Source: Escherichia sp. E4742 (lineage in GTDB: Bacteria > Pseudomonadota > Gammaproteobacteria > Enterobacterales > Enterobacteriaceae). From it: a DNA stretch of 64,000 nucleotides. The stretch lies in the NCBI RefSeq assembly GCF_005843885.1, contig NZ_CP040443.1:4278001-4342000 (forward strand). The letters run 5' to 3'. The notes under the pieces were generated by a model. It was given only the letters and a program-made list of their open reading frames with translations, made no database searches and was not told the DNA's origin. A program made the position numbers and the translations under genes. This document shows, one piece after another, positions 1 through 8,256 of this stretch; the stretch's first letter is position 1, and each line of letters begins with the position of its first letter.

Positions 1-85
1 ATTGCAGATGATGGATTTCAGCAATATTTCGGATAAGGCCACTTACAACAATATCGTCTGGCCTGAGCCACCACAAAATATCTGA
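1..85 (+). CDS. 3' end of a prophage gene cut by the window edge
   Basis: An open frame runs in from the left edge (first full codon at position 2) and stops at TGA 83-85. Only 27 residues are visible, ending in a Pro-rich tail (PEPPQNI). It lies on the same strand and just upstream of the tail sheath gene, with a terminator-like hairpin between them, so it is most likely another prophage structural gene. The fragment is too short to assign a function. Confidence 0.5.
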   Translation, partial: LQMMDFSNISDKATYNNIVWPEPPQNI

Positions 86-104
86 AAAAGAAATGAATTA
101 TCTG

Positions 105-127
105 ACCGCCTTAAGGGCGGTTTTTTT
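105..127 (+). terminator. Terminator-like hairpin in the sheath gene leader
   Basis: The 6-bp stem ACCGCC (105-110) / GGCGGT (116-121) with loop TTAAG is followed by a run of seven T (121-127), the classic intrinsic terminator form. The sheath ribosome binding site starts only about 4 nt after the T run, so the sheath gene cannot have its own promoter downstream of this hairpin. Confidence 0.75.
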
Positions 128-140
128 ATGGGAGAAATGT

Positions 141-1616
141 ATGTCCGGACTACATGGTGTTGAAACCATTGAACTGACGACAGGCACGGTTGCCGTGCAG
201 ACCATCTCCACAGCTGTAATTGGCCTGGTGGGGACCGCGCCGGACGCCTCCGGTGGTGTGTGTGCTTCCGGTACAGCCGGTTCGTGGCTGCTGGGAACGG
301 CGCTGGATTTTACGGCGAAACAGGAAGGTAGGGCTGGCAATAATATTTCGGTTGTTGCTGTCGCTGCCACAAAGCAAAGCGCGCAGACAGCGGCTTCGCT
401 GGAAGGTTCGACCCTGATGATAACGCTGGGTACGGATGAACGCAGCCAGGTTAACACCACGGTGGCTCGTGTGATTGAGGTGGTGAATGCACTGGGTGAT
501 TCGCCAGTGACAGTGGCGGTCAGTCCACTGAATGCAGAGGGTGCAGAAAATAATGTGGTGTCGCCGTTCAGTCTGACCTTATCCGGCGGAGAGGATGAGG
601 CGTTTCCGGTTAATACACCGGTGGTGGTGGCGGGGGCGTTAACTCAGGCCGGGAAACTGGGCGCAGCCGGGACATTATATCCGGCCCTGCGTGATATTTT
701 TGACCAGACAGGTGCGCTGGTGATTGTGGTGCGTGCGGAAAGCAAAACGAAGGCAAAGGAAGCAGAACAGCGCGCGGCAGTCATTCGGGCAATGGAAGCC
801 CTGATGGAAAGCAAAGGAAAAACGGGCTACCAGCCGCGCATTCTTATCGCTACTGGTTACAGTGAGGATGATGGCGTGGCAAAGGCGCTGGAAACGTACG
901 CAGCGAAGTTACGGGCCGTGGCCTATATAGACTCTCCCTCAATGGCAACGCCGCAGGATGTGGTTCAGCGACGTGCGTCCTTTGGCGGGCGTGTGGAGCT
1001 GCTGCGTCCGCGCGTGTCAGTGATGGATGACAGCGGGCAGACGGTATTTCGTCCGTATTCAGCACGAGCTGCAGGGCTACGTGCCCGTATTGATTACGAA
1101 AAAGGATGGTGGTGGTCCAAGTCAAACCAGGACGTGATGAATATCACCGGACTGGAGCAGGTTGACACATTTATTCTCGGAGAGCAGAACTGCACAGCAA
1201 ACCTGCTGAACATGGAAAATATCTCCACCATTATTCGCCACGACGGTTTTAAACACTGGGGGAACCGTCTGTGCTCATCCCACAGCCAGTGGCGTTTTGA
1301 GCCGGTACGCCGTACAGCAGATGTGATTGAAGACAGCATTCAGGAGGCCATGCTGCCTTATGTCGACCGACCGCTTGATCGGGATGTGGCAGAAGACATT
1401 CTTGGCAGTATTAATGCCTATATGCGCCAGCTTAAAAATCTGGGCGCGATCCACGGGGGCAGTGCCTGGCTGAATGATGAACTGAATACAGCAGAAACCC
1501 TGGCGGCAGGGCGGTTGTATATTGATTATGACTTTGGGCCGAAGTCACCACTGGAGCGCCTGACACTGCGGGCGATGATTAACAATAAACTGGCGCTGGA
1601 GGAGCTGACAGTATGA
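141..1616 (+). CDS. Contractile tail sheath protein (P2 FI-like)
   Basis: This 491-residue protein is the contractile sheath that surrounds the tail tube and shortens during DNA injection. It opens with GVETIELTTGTVAVQTISTA, the same pattern as the N-terminus of P2 gpFI (HGV..LEI..G.R.I..V.TA), and carries the AIVGLVGTAP-type motif just after it. It is about 95 residues longer than P2 FI (about 396), which suggests an inserted domain in the middle. The frame is open from 93, but ATG 141 is preferred because GGAGAA lies at 131-136 and homology begins there. It overlaps the tube gene by 4 bp (ATGA). The family assignment is strong; the phage subgroup is not resolved. Confidence 0.9.
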   Translation: MSGLHGVETIELTTGTVAVQTISTAVIGLVGTAPDASGGVCASGTAGSWLLGTALDFTAKQEGRAGNNISVVAVAATKQSAQTAASLEGSTLMITLGTDERSQVNTTVARVIEVVNALGDSPVTVAVSPLNAEGAENNVVSPFSLTLSGGEDEAFPVNTPVVVAGALTQAGKLGAAGTLYPALRDIFDQTGALVIVVRAESKTKAKEAEQRAAVIRAMEALMESKGKTGYQPRILIATGYSEDDGVAKALETYAAKLRAVAYIDSPSMATPQDVVQRRASFGGRVELLRPRVSVMDDSGQTVFRPYSARAAGLRARIDYEKGWWWSKSNQDVMNITGLEQVDTFILGEQNCTANLLNMENISTIIRHDGFKHWGNRLCSSHSQWRFEPVRRTADVIEDSIQEAMLPYVDRPLDRDVAEDILGSINAYMRQLKNLGAIHGGSAWLNDELNTAETLAAGRLYIDYDFGPKSPLERLTLRAMINNKLALEELTV

Positions 1617-2131
1617 TTACGGGTGAAAAAAAACTGTTGCGCGCGTGGGCGTTATTTCTTCCTGGCGGGATCCGTCTTCAGGGGGCACATGAATACACGC
1701 CGCCTGCCATTAATATCACGACAGTGGATATCAAAACCGGCGCAATGGATGCACCGGTAGCAGTGGATGATGGCATGGAAGCACTGACCTGCTCATTTAA
1801 AATTTATGGCTACGATGTTGCCATGCTGACTCTGCTGGGGTTGCAGGCCGGACTTTATTCACCGGAGATCGTTGTTCGTCAGGCTTACCGGGTGGGGAAT
1901 GCGACCAGCGGACAGGTGGAAACCCTGCAGGGGATGATCACCAGTATCACCCCGGATGCGCGCCCGGCAACATCACAGGCTGAGGCTTCGGTGACGGTGG
2001 AAATGTCACTGAGTTATTACCGTCAGGCTGTCGACGGTCTGGAAACCATCTGCATTATTCCGGAGGAATTTGTGCGTCGTATTAACGGCGTTAATGTTCT
2101 GTCGGATCTGAAAAAAATTATCCGGGTTTAA
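1613..2131 (+). CDS. Major tail tube protein (P2 FII-like)
   Basis: This 172-residue protein should polymerise into the inner tail tube. Order (directly after the sheath), size (P2 FII is about 172 residues) and the pattern PAINITTVDIKTGAMDAPVAVD...LTCSFKIYG fit the FII family. Its ATG overlaps the sheath stop codon, so the two high-copy tail proteins are translationally coupled. A terminator-like hairpin follows 20 nt after its stop and separates it from the lower-copy assembly genes. Confidence 0.9.
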   Translation: MITGEKKLLRAWALFLPGGIRLQGAHEYTPPAINITTVDIKTGAMDAPVAVDDGMEALTCSFKIYGYDVAMLTLLGLQAGLYSPEIVVRQAYRVGNATSGQVETLQGMITSITPDARPATSQAEASVTVEMSLSYYRQAVDGLETICIIPEEFVRRINGVNVLSDLKKIIRV

Positions 2132-2150
2132 TCCCGGCATCCTGTCATTC

Positions 2151-2178
2151 AGGCGGCTCAGGCCGCCTTTTCTTTTTT
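2151..2178 (+). terminator. Terminator-like hairpin between the tube and E genes
   Basis: GGCGGC (2152-2157), loop TCAG, GCCGCC (2162-2167), then TTTTCTTTTTT. The next gene's AGGAGA ribosome binding site (around 2182) follows at once, leaving no room for a promoter. It is therefore likely a leaky or processed internal hairpin that lowers downstream expression. Confidence 0.7.
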
Positions 2179-2192
2179 AAAAGGAGACGATT

Positions 2193-2495
2193 ATGTTGGA
2201 AAAAAACAGTGTTCCCGCCAGCAGTGTGGAAATTGTGTTATCCGTGCCGTATGTCACCGCATCAGGACAGACGATCACGCATGTCACCATGCGTGCGCCT
2301 ACCGTCCGCGATCGTCTGTTGCATCGCCGGAGTACCAAACCGGAAGCAGAGGCTGATCTGGATATGATTGCCGGTCTGTGCGGGATGGACGCGGCGGACA
2401 TGATGAACATGGAAGCGTGTGATTACCTGACCCTGGAGCGGCAGTTCAATGTTTTTTTGCTGCCGCCGGTCCGGCGGAAGAAGAAAGCATCCTGA
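2193..2495 (+). CDS. Tail assembly chaperone E (P2 gpE-like)
   Basis: The 100-residue product starts at ATG 2193 after a good AAAAGGAGA site. By family knowledge, gpE and its frameshifted extension E+E' bind the tape measure protein and chaperone tail tube assembly, like G/GT in lambda. The C-terminal codons overlap the E' frame. A slippery heptamer T TTT TTG lies at 2453-2459, immediately before the divergence point. Position between the tube and the tape measure gene is the usual one. Confidence 0.85.
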   Translation: MLEKNSVPASSVEIVLSVPYVTASGQTITHVTMRAPTVRDRLLHRRSTKPEAEADLDMIAGLCGMDAADMMNMEACDYLTLERQFNVFLLPPVRRKKKAS

Positions 2496-2632
2496 CGGCG
2501 ATACGGCGCGCCGGTGCCTGGTTCGGGTGGTCTCCGGGAGATGTGATGGCGCTGCCGTATACGGATTTTGTGGCAATGATGCTGGCGGAGTCGGAAGAGA
2601 GGAAGCGATGTTATGGCAACGGTGGGCGATAA
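2193..2632 (+). CDS. E+E' tail assembly protein made by -1 ribosomal frameshift
   Basis: If ribosomes slip back one base on T TTT TTG (2453-2459; zero-frame codons TTT 2454 and TTG 2457), reading continues from 2459 in the -1 frame to TAA 2630-2632. This gives about 146 residues: 89 from E plus 57 from E' (E' begins AAAGPAEEESILTAIRRAG). The -1 extension is Trp/Gly-rich, typical of the T domain that contacts the tape measure. Its end overlaps the tape measure start at 2613. The heptamer is the same type as described for P2 E. Frameshifting itself is inferred. Confidence 0.8.
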
Positions 2633-4265
2633 CCTTAAAGCGAATATCCGGATCGGAGGTTCGATAGATCCGTCGTGGAAAAAATCGGTTGATGGACTGA
2701 AGCACGGATTATCAGGGGCAACACAGGAAGTGGCTCGCCTGACACGCCAGCAGGACGTACTGAAACGAAAAATTCAGGCTGGTGTACTGGCAGGACAGGA
2801 TATTACCGAACTGCGAAAGCAGTATGAAAAGCTGGGCAGAAAAATTCATGATGCCACCGGGGAACAGGATAAATTTAACCGTAAGCTGGCGCGGGCAGAA
2901 CGTCTGGAACGCTGGAAAGGACGGGCCGGGACTGTTCTTAAAACCGGGCTGGGGCTTTCGGTTGGTTCCGGGCTTACGCTGGCAGCCGGTGCCGGCGCGG
3001 TACTGAACCGGAATGCGGAAACGGCAGAGCGGTCAGGGATAGCCCGGAGTTACGGGGTGGATTATGAAACCTATGCGGCGTGGGATTCACTGGGCCGGCA
3101 GATGGGGTTAAACGGCGAAAACATCGGTGATCTGTTTGAGGAATACCGGAACAAGGTTTTTGACGATGATAATGGTGCCAAGGACAAAGGAGCCATTCAG
3201 GACGTATTCGGTAAACTTGGGCTGAAAGCGGGCGTAATGGCCGGAAAAAACAACCAGGAGCAGGTCGAGTTTTTGTTTGAACGCTTACTGCAGGTGGCGA
3301 ATGAGCAGCAGGCTGCGGGGATGGCAGATGCGTTATTTGGTGGTGAAGCCAATAAAATCCTGACCTGGATGCGTCTGTCAGGAAAGACCTTCCAGGAACT
3401 TATCAGTGAGCAGAAACGCTATAACCTGGTGACAAAGGAAGGGGCTGATGGCGCAGTTCAGGGGCATGTGGCGTTGTCAAATTTCCGTTATGTTCTGAGT
3501 TCTTCAATTGATGAAATCAGCGGACAGCTGGGTAATGAACTTGCTCCACATATTCAACAGGTGACGGATGACCTTGCGGCCTGGTTTAAGAATGGTGGGC
3601 TGGAAAAAATCCGGGCATTTATCCGTGATGATGCCCTGCCGGCGCTGATCGACATGGCTGCGTGGATGTGGAAATTTGGAAAAGTTCTTGCCGGAATAAC
3701 GCAGAAAGCCATTGAGTGGGGGCTGGCGGATGATCCGCGAGAGGACCGACGAGAAGTGCTGGAATATCTGGCAAAAATGGGGTCGCCGGAGCTGGCGAGA
3801 GCGGTAGCGCAGAAAAACGGTCAGGGGGAGTGGTTTGATGAACTGCTCAGGCAAAATCCGGAGCTGACGAAACAGGTTGTACAGGCCTATAAAGACACTC
3901 GCGGTTATCTCCCCTGGAATCATGATGATAAAAAGTTTGATGCTTTTCTCGACCCTTTGTTGGGGCCGAAAGAAGAACCTGATTTTAAGGCGATAAAAGA
4001 GAAATCCCGCACCTACATTGACGGACTTCCTGCAGCAGACCATGGGCAGGGTAATTCGGACCCTCTCTCGGCTCTTCAGTATACCCCCGGCAATATCAGC
4101 CAGGTGGAAGTAAAACCCACGTATCAGATACGAGCGGAATTTAACATCACCCAGAAGCCCGGCGAGGATGCCGGACAACTGGCAGACAGGGTAATGAGAA
4201 ATCTGGGAGATATTAATTTTGGTCAGCGTTCCCGCATGACCGATGGTGATGCATTCTGGGGGTGA
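2613..4265 (+). CDS. Tail tape measure protein (gpT-like)
   Basis: This 550-residue protein sets tail length and is packed inside the tube. The N-terminal third (about residues 30-95) is charged and helical with heptad character. A glycine/alanine-rich hydrophobic stretch follows at about 103-130 (GLGLSVGSGLTLAAGAGA), typical of tape measure proteins that insert in the membrane. Start ATG 2613 has AGAGAGGAAG upstream and overlaps the end of E'. At 550 residues it is much shorter than P2 gpT (about 815), which predicts a tail of roughly 80 nm at the usual 0.15 nm per residue. The stop overlaps the start of the U gene. Confidence 0.88.
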   Translation: MATVGDNLKANIRIGGSIDPSWKKSVDGLKHGLSGATQEVARLTRQQDVLKRKIQAGVLAGQDITELRKQYEKLGRKIHDATGEQDKFNRKLARAERLERWKGRAGTVLKTGLGLSVGSGLTLAAGAGAVLNRNAETAERSGIARSYGVDYETYAAWDSLGRQMGLNGENIGDLFEEYRNKVFDDDNGAKDKGAIQDVFGKLGLKAGVMAGKNNQEQVEFLFERLLQVANEQQAAGMADALFGGEANKILTWMRLSGKTFQELISEQKRYNLVTKEGADGAVQGHVALSNFRYVLSSSIDEISGQLGNELAPHIQQVTDDLAAWFKNGGLEKIRAFIRDDALPALIDMAAWMWKFGKVLAGITQKAIEWGLADDPREDRREVLEYLAKMGSPELARAVAQKNGQGEWFDELLRQNPELTKQVVQAYKDTRGYLPWNHDDKKFDAFLDPLLGPKEEPDFKAIKEKSRTYIDGLPAADHGQGNSDPLSALQYTPGNISQVEVKPTYQIRAEFNITQKPGEDAGQLADRVMRNLGDINFGQRSRMTDGDAFWG

Positions 4266-4267
4266 AC

Positions 4268-4756
4268 ATGGTGGATTTACTGGGCTGGGGCGTAAACCGG
4301 CTTGAGCGTGAAGCATGGGACGCGGTGGGCTCATTAACGGATGTCGCCTCCCGCGTCATGCTGTCGTTTGGTGAGTTTGAATTCAGTATTGATACGGCAG
4401 CCTATAACGCCATGAAGCGCACTATGGAATGGCGATGGGATGAACAGCAACTTATCGGAAAAAACGACCTGCTGCAGTATACCGGTAAGGGGGCCAGAAC
4501 AATAACCCTTGAAGGTATGGTGCATGCGGGATTTCGTGACGGTGTGGGAATGGATGCCCTTGATACACTGGTTCAGATGGTGGATGACAATCCGGCTCCG
4601 CATCTTCTGGTTTCGAGCACAGGTGATGTGATGGGGTATTTTGTGGCAACTGCCTATTCAGATAACACCACGTCCTTTCTTCCCGGCGGTGCGCCGAAGA
4701 ACAAAACGTTCACACTGGAGCTGAAATACTATGGCGAAAAACTGGCGGACCACTGA
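4268..4756 (+). CDS. Tail completion protein U (P2 gpU-like)
   Basis: The product is about 162 residues, matching P2 gpU (about 159), which belongs to the phage P2 GpU family and caps or connects the tail end. The FEFSIDTAAYN...WRWDEQQLIGKNDLLQYTG pattern is the family's conserved N-terminal region. A GTG at 4262 in the same frame overlaps the T stop, but GGGGG at 4258-4262 is placed better for ATG 4268. It overlaps the X gene by about 26 bp. Confidence 0.85.
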   Translation: MVDLLGWGVNRLEREAWDAVGSLTDVASRVMLSFGEFEFSIDTAAYNAMKRTMEWRWDEQQLIGKNDLLQYTGKGARTITLEGMVHAGFRDGVGMDALDTLVQMVDDNPAPHLLVSSTGDVMGYFVATAYSDNTTSFLPGGAPKNKTFTLELKYYGEKLADH

Positions 4757-4949
4757 CGGCGATATGCTGGATGATATCTGTCAGAGACACTATGGCAGTG
4801 CCGGACTTAACCAGTCACTGGCAGCGGTACTGGAGGCTAATCCGGGGATTGCTGACTTTGGTCCGGTGTATCCCGCAGGGGTGGAAATCGTGTTGCCGGA
4901 CTGGACATATGAGCCGGAAGAGGAGGAGGCGTTTCAGTTATGGGACTGA
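4731..4949 (+). CDS. Tail protein X (P2 gpX-like, LysM-like fold)
   Basis: This 72-residue protein of the Phage_tail_X family has the pattern GDMLDDICQRHYG...LEANPGIADFGPVYPAGVEIVLP, which resembles a LysM peptidoglycan-binding motif. It lies between U and D as in related phages and overlaps both neighbours, so it is probably translationally coupled. A role at the baseplate or in cell-wall contact is inferred from the family. Confidence 0.85.
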   Translation: MAKNWRTTDGDMLDDICQRHYGSAGLNQSLAAVLEANPGIADFGPVYPAGVEIVLPDWTYEPEEEEAFQLWD

Positions 4950-6040
4950 ATGAATATCAGCCTGATTTCAGTCTGACAGCGGAAGGTAATGATATCACAA
5001 AGGCCATAAAGCGGGGGCTGGCAGAACTGCGTTATACCGATAATGGTGCGGCCACAAAGCGATCCGATGAACTGATGGTAACGCTGTTCAGCGAGACGAT
5101 GGCGCTGCCTCCGAAAGGTGCGGTATTAACGCTGGGGCTGGGATTTAATGGAAATCTGGTAAATAAAGGCAGCTTTACCGTCTGTCAGGTGGCAAGCGGT
5201 GGCCCTCCCCGCCGGATCACCATTTATGCCACCGCAGCCCCCATGAATGCGTCCAGACATGGCGCGGATGTGACCGCACTGAAAACCCGCGCCTTCAGCG
5301 ATATCACGCTGGGCGACCTGGTAAAAACCATCGCCACTGAAAATAATCTGGTGGCGCGGGTTTCACCATCGCTTGCTGATATTCGTATCTCCTGGGTGAT
5401 GCAGTCATCAGAATCAGACGCAGCCCTCCTGTCCCGGCTTGCAGGCGTGTATGGTGCCACCAGTAAACCGACGAACGGTTACTGGTTATTTCTGGAGTAT
5501 GGTGCATCGCAGAGTACAGGCGGAAGAGATACCCCAGTGATGACCATCACACCGGATATGGTGTCAGACTGGGATTACCGGGAGGGCGAACGACAGGGTG
5601 CTGCGGGTAGTGGGAAGGGAGACAAAAAGAATGGGAAAGTGGGTGTCCGATATTTTGATACCCGTGACGGACGCACACGAGAAGTTAAAGTGGATGTGGA
5701 GTCTACAGACAAGCGGCATCCGTTTACCCAGCCTGACCAGGGCACCGCAAAACACTGTGCAGACTCGAAAGTTAAACGCGTGCAGAAAGCCGGACGCCAG
5801 ATGACGATAACGCTACCGTGCAGACCGGCACTGCTGAAAGCGGGAGCAGAGATGCGTTTTATCACGCAGGGGTTTGGAGTACGGGAAGATCATAACTGGC
5901 AGGCAGAGTCAGTGGAGTTTTCACTGGCACCAGGGCATGGGTTTGCGCTGAATCTGTCGCTGGCGACCGATATTTCCGCGAAAGGGAAGGCCTCAGGGAA
6001 GAAGAAAGCGGATAAAAAGGGCGTGAATTATTTTGGTTAG
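4940..6040 (+). CDS. Baseplate hub protein D (P2 gpD-like, late control D family)
   Basis: This 366-residue protein of the late control protein D family is structurally related to T4 gp27 and VgrG and forms the hub under the tail tube. It begins NEYQPDFSLTAEGNDIT and contains the DAALLSRLAGVYGATSKP segment typical of the family. The C-terminus is Lys/Gly rich. ATG 4940 has GGAGGAGG upstream inside gene X. It is the last gene of the P2-type assembly block before the fibre genes. Confidence 0.88.
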   Translation: MGLNEYQPDFSLTAEGNDITKAIKRGLAELRYTDNGAATKRSDELMVTLFSETMALPPKGAVLTLGLGFNGNLVNKGSFTVCQVASGGPPRRITIYATAAPMNASRHGADVTALKTRAFSDITLGDLVKTIATENNLVARVSPSLADIRISWVMQSSESDAALLSRLAGVYGATSKPTNGYWLFLEYGASQSTGGRDTPVMTITPDMVSDWDYREGERQGAAGSGKGDKKNGKVGVRYFDTRDGRTREVKVDVESTDKRHPFTQPDQGTAKHCADSKVKRVQKAGRQMTITLPCRPALLKAGAEMRFITQGFGVREDHNWQAESVEFSLAPGHGFALNLSLATDISAKGKASGKKKADKKGVNYFG

Positions 6041-6064
6041 TGTTTTCTGTATCAGGTAATAAAA

Positions 6065-7462
6065 ATGGCTGTATTAATTTCAGGTGTGCTGACTGATGGC
6101 GCGGGACTCCCCATGTCCGGATACCATATTATTCTGAAAGCCAGGCAGAATACATCTGTAGTGGTCATGAGAACGGTGGCTGCAGTGGTGACAGGGGCGG
6201 CAGGAGAATATGCCTTTGAGGCTCAGACCGGAAAATATGATGTATATCTTCGGTCGTGCATTGAAAGAGAATATTGTGTCGGTGACATTTCAGTTTATGA
6301 AGACTCCAGACCCGGCACGCTGAACGACTTCCTTACCGCCCTTGATGAAGACGACCTGAAGCCGGATGTGGTGAAGCGTTTTGAGGAAATTGCAGATGCA
6401 GTCAACCGTCTCTCTGAACAGGTGAGTATTGACAAGGAGAAAGCAGAAGCAGCTGCTGATGCTGCAAAAAATGCAGCATCAGCGGCTCTGGACAATACAA
6501 ATAAGGCGGAGGAATTTAAAGAACAATCACGGAAGAATGCCGAAATCGCTGCGGGATGCGCGCAAAGTGCCGGACAGCACGCTTCGGATGCTGCACAAAC
6601 TGAAAAGCAGGTGGAAATCCTGGCGACAGATATTCGGCAGAATGCAGGCGATGTTTATCAGAACGTACAGCATGTTGAGCGTCTGGCATCAGAAGTTGCG
6701 CAGAATGCCAGCCAGGTGCATCAGAATACCCTGACAGTAACGGATGCAGCGCAGTCTGTGGAGCAGAATGCACAGCTGACAACGCAGTTAAGAAACGAAG
6801 CCGGCCGCTTTGCCGACGAATCCAGGAAAAGTTCAGAGGATGCAAAAGAGTACAGTGACAGCGCCAGAAAAGCGGTCGATGAACTGAAATCTGTCGGTAC
6901 TTATCCGGCAGGGATAGCTTTTGCATGGCCAGCGGATATTCCCCCGGAGGGGTTTGCAATAATGCAGGGGCAGCCATTCGATAAATCTGCGTATCCACAA
7001 CTGGCAGCTGTATTTCCGTCAGGTGTAATACCTGATATGCGGGGGTGGACAATAAAAGGCAAACCAGACGGGCGCGCAGTACTGTCTCATGAAGAGGATG
7101 GTGTTAAGCGGCACGGGCATACGGCAAAGGTATTACCGACGGATTTGGGGGCCAGGGAGACAAGTTCCTTTGATTATGGCTCTAAAAGTACAGAGCATGG
7201 AGGATTGCATAATCACATTACCAACGGAGTCTGGACAGGTTCTACAACGAGGAACGGAGGAACAAAGTGGGACACGCCAGGATATATAGCGGATATAGCA
7301 ACCAGCAGCGGAGGCGAGCATGTGCATGTGGTTTATATCGGCCCGCATATTCATACCGTGGCACTGGGCGCGCATGGTCATGATGTCACAGTTGATGAGA
7401 CGGGTAATGCAGAAAATACAGTTAAAAATATCGCGTTTAACTTCATTGTGAGGCTGGCATGA
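6065..7462 (+). CDS. Prophage tail fibre (side tail fibre / collar type)
   Basis: This 465-residue putative receptor-binding fibre has three parts. Residues 1-90 form a virion-attachment domain like that of lambda Stf-type fibres. Residues 115-275 are low-complexity and coiled-coil-like, with repeated QNA/VxQN units. Residues 280-330 look like a collar domain (YPAGIAFAWPADIPPEGF...MRGW). The C-terminal tip has five His-x-His motifs: 350-352, 382-384, 419-421, 428-430 and 437-439. In T4 gp37, HxH motifs bind iron along a trimeric needle. The ribosome binding site is weak. The last codon overlaps the fibre-assembly gene, so the two are coupled. The host receptor cannot be predicted. Confidence 0.87.
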   Translation: MAVLISGVLTDGAGLPMSGYHIILKARQNTSVVVMRTVAAVVTGAAGEYAFEAQTGKYDVYLRSCIEREYCVGDISVYEDSRPGTLNDFLTALDEDDLKPDVVKRFEEIADAVNRLSEQVSIDKEKAEAAADAAKNAASAALDNTNKAEEFKEQSRKNAEIAAGCAQSAGQHASDAAQTEKQVEILATDIRQNAGDVYQNVQHVERLASEVAQNASQVHQNTLTVTDAAQSVEQNAQLTTQLRNEAGRFADESRKSSEDAKEYSDSARKAVDELKSVGTYPAGIAFAWPADIPPEGFAIMQGQPFDKSAYPQLAAVFPSGVIPDMRGWTIKGKPDGRAVLSHEEDGVKRHGHTAKVLPTDLGARETSSFDYGSKSTEHGGLHNHITNGVWTGSTTRNGGTKWDTPGYIADIATSSGGEHVHVVYIGPHIHTVALGAHGHDVTVDETGNAENTVKNIAFNFIVRLA

Positions 7463-8061
7463 CACATTTCAAAATGAGTCCAGAATCCCGGACACTGAAA
7501 ATTTATAACTTACGGGCTGATACAAAAGAGTATATAGGCGCAGGAGATGTTTATATTCCGCCGAATACAGGATTACCGGCGAACTGCACGCTTATCGAAC
7601 CGCCAGAGGCTGGCCCCGGCCAGGTTGCCGTTTTCAACGATGCACAGCAACAGTGGGAAGTTGTTGAAGATCACCGTGGGAAAACGGTATATGACACAGC
7701 CACCGGGAAGACATTGTGCATTTCCCGTCCGGGGGCTTTGCCGGATGATGTCACCACTTTACCGCCAGAGGGGGAATTCCATCAATGGGATGGTGCGAAA
7801 TGGATAAAAGACGACGAGGCCGAAAGGGCGGCGAAAATTCGTGACGCTGAACGGGAGAAGCAAAAATTACTTCAGGAGATAATGGAAAAAACACAGCTGT
7901 GGCAAACGTGGCTGTCACTTGGGATTATCAGCGAAGCTGATAAAAAATCACTCAGGGAGTGGATGTTGTATGCCCAAAAAGTTGAAGCGACGGACACGTC
8001 TGAATTACCTGTGAAATTTCCCGACAAACCCGCTTGTAAATTAGCCGCAACAGGTGCTTGA
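7459..8061 (+). CDS. Tail fibre assembly protein (Tfa family)
   Basis: This 200-residue protein of the Caudo_TAP/Tfa chaperone family helps the fibre tip fold or trimerise. Visible family features are the central VVEDHRGKTVYDTATGKTLCISRPG block, then HQWDGAKWIKDDEAERAAK, followed by a charged helix. It overlaps the fibre gene by 4 bp (ATGA). It is the last prophage gene before the potB junction; a strong hairpin follows its stop. Confidence 0.9.
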   Translation: MTHFKMSPESRTLKIYNLRADTKEYIGAGDVYIPPNTGLPANCTLIEPPEAGPGQVAVFNDAQQQWEVVEDHRGKTVYDTATGKTLCISRPGALPDDVTTLPPEGEFHQWDGAKWIKDDEAERAAKIRDAEREKQKLLQEIMEKTQLWQTWLSLGIISEADKKSLREWMLYAQKVEATDTSELPVKFPDKPACKLAATGA

Positions 8062-8064
8062 AGT

Positions 8065-8094
8065 CCTCCCCGACTATTGGAATGGTCGGGGAGG
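8065..8094. terminator. Strong hairpin at the prophage right end
   Basis: Fourteen bases (8065-8078, beginning CCTCCCCGAC) pair with 8081-8094, with one G-T pair. No T run follows on the plus strand, so it may be a bidirectional or factor-assisted terminator between tfa (plus) and potB (minus). Confidence 0.55.
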
Positions 8095-8256
8095 GGTTAT
8101 TGATTAAGGCTAGGCGTAACAAACTTTAGCAAAAAGCCTTAAAAAGCATTCTCCAAAACCAGAACGCAACTGACTGATTTTGATGAAATACATAGTGCTG
8201 TTGCTTTAAACAATAAAGCAGCTTAAAAATGCACTTATTTCATTGAATTTAGAGGA
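8095..8256. other. Prophage/chromosome junction next to potB
   Basis: About 160 bp of non-coding, AT-rich sequence lies between the hairpin after tfa and the potB stop. The right attachment site should lie here or in the last potB codons, because potB ends SEIDN instead of the ELE I remember for K-12. The matching left attachment site and the integrase are outside the window, so the core repeat cannot be defined. Confidence 0.5.

Noticed and set aside
3504..4334. 276-codon minus-strand frame opposite the tape measure and U genes
   Set aside because: Antisense to clear phage genes, no ribosome site or recognisable domain.
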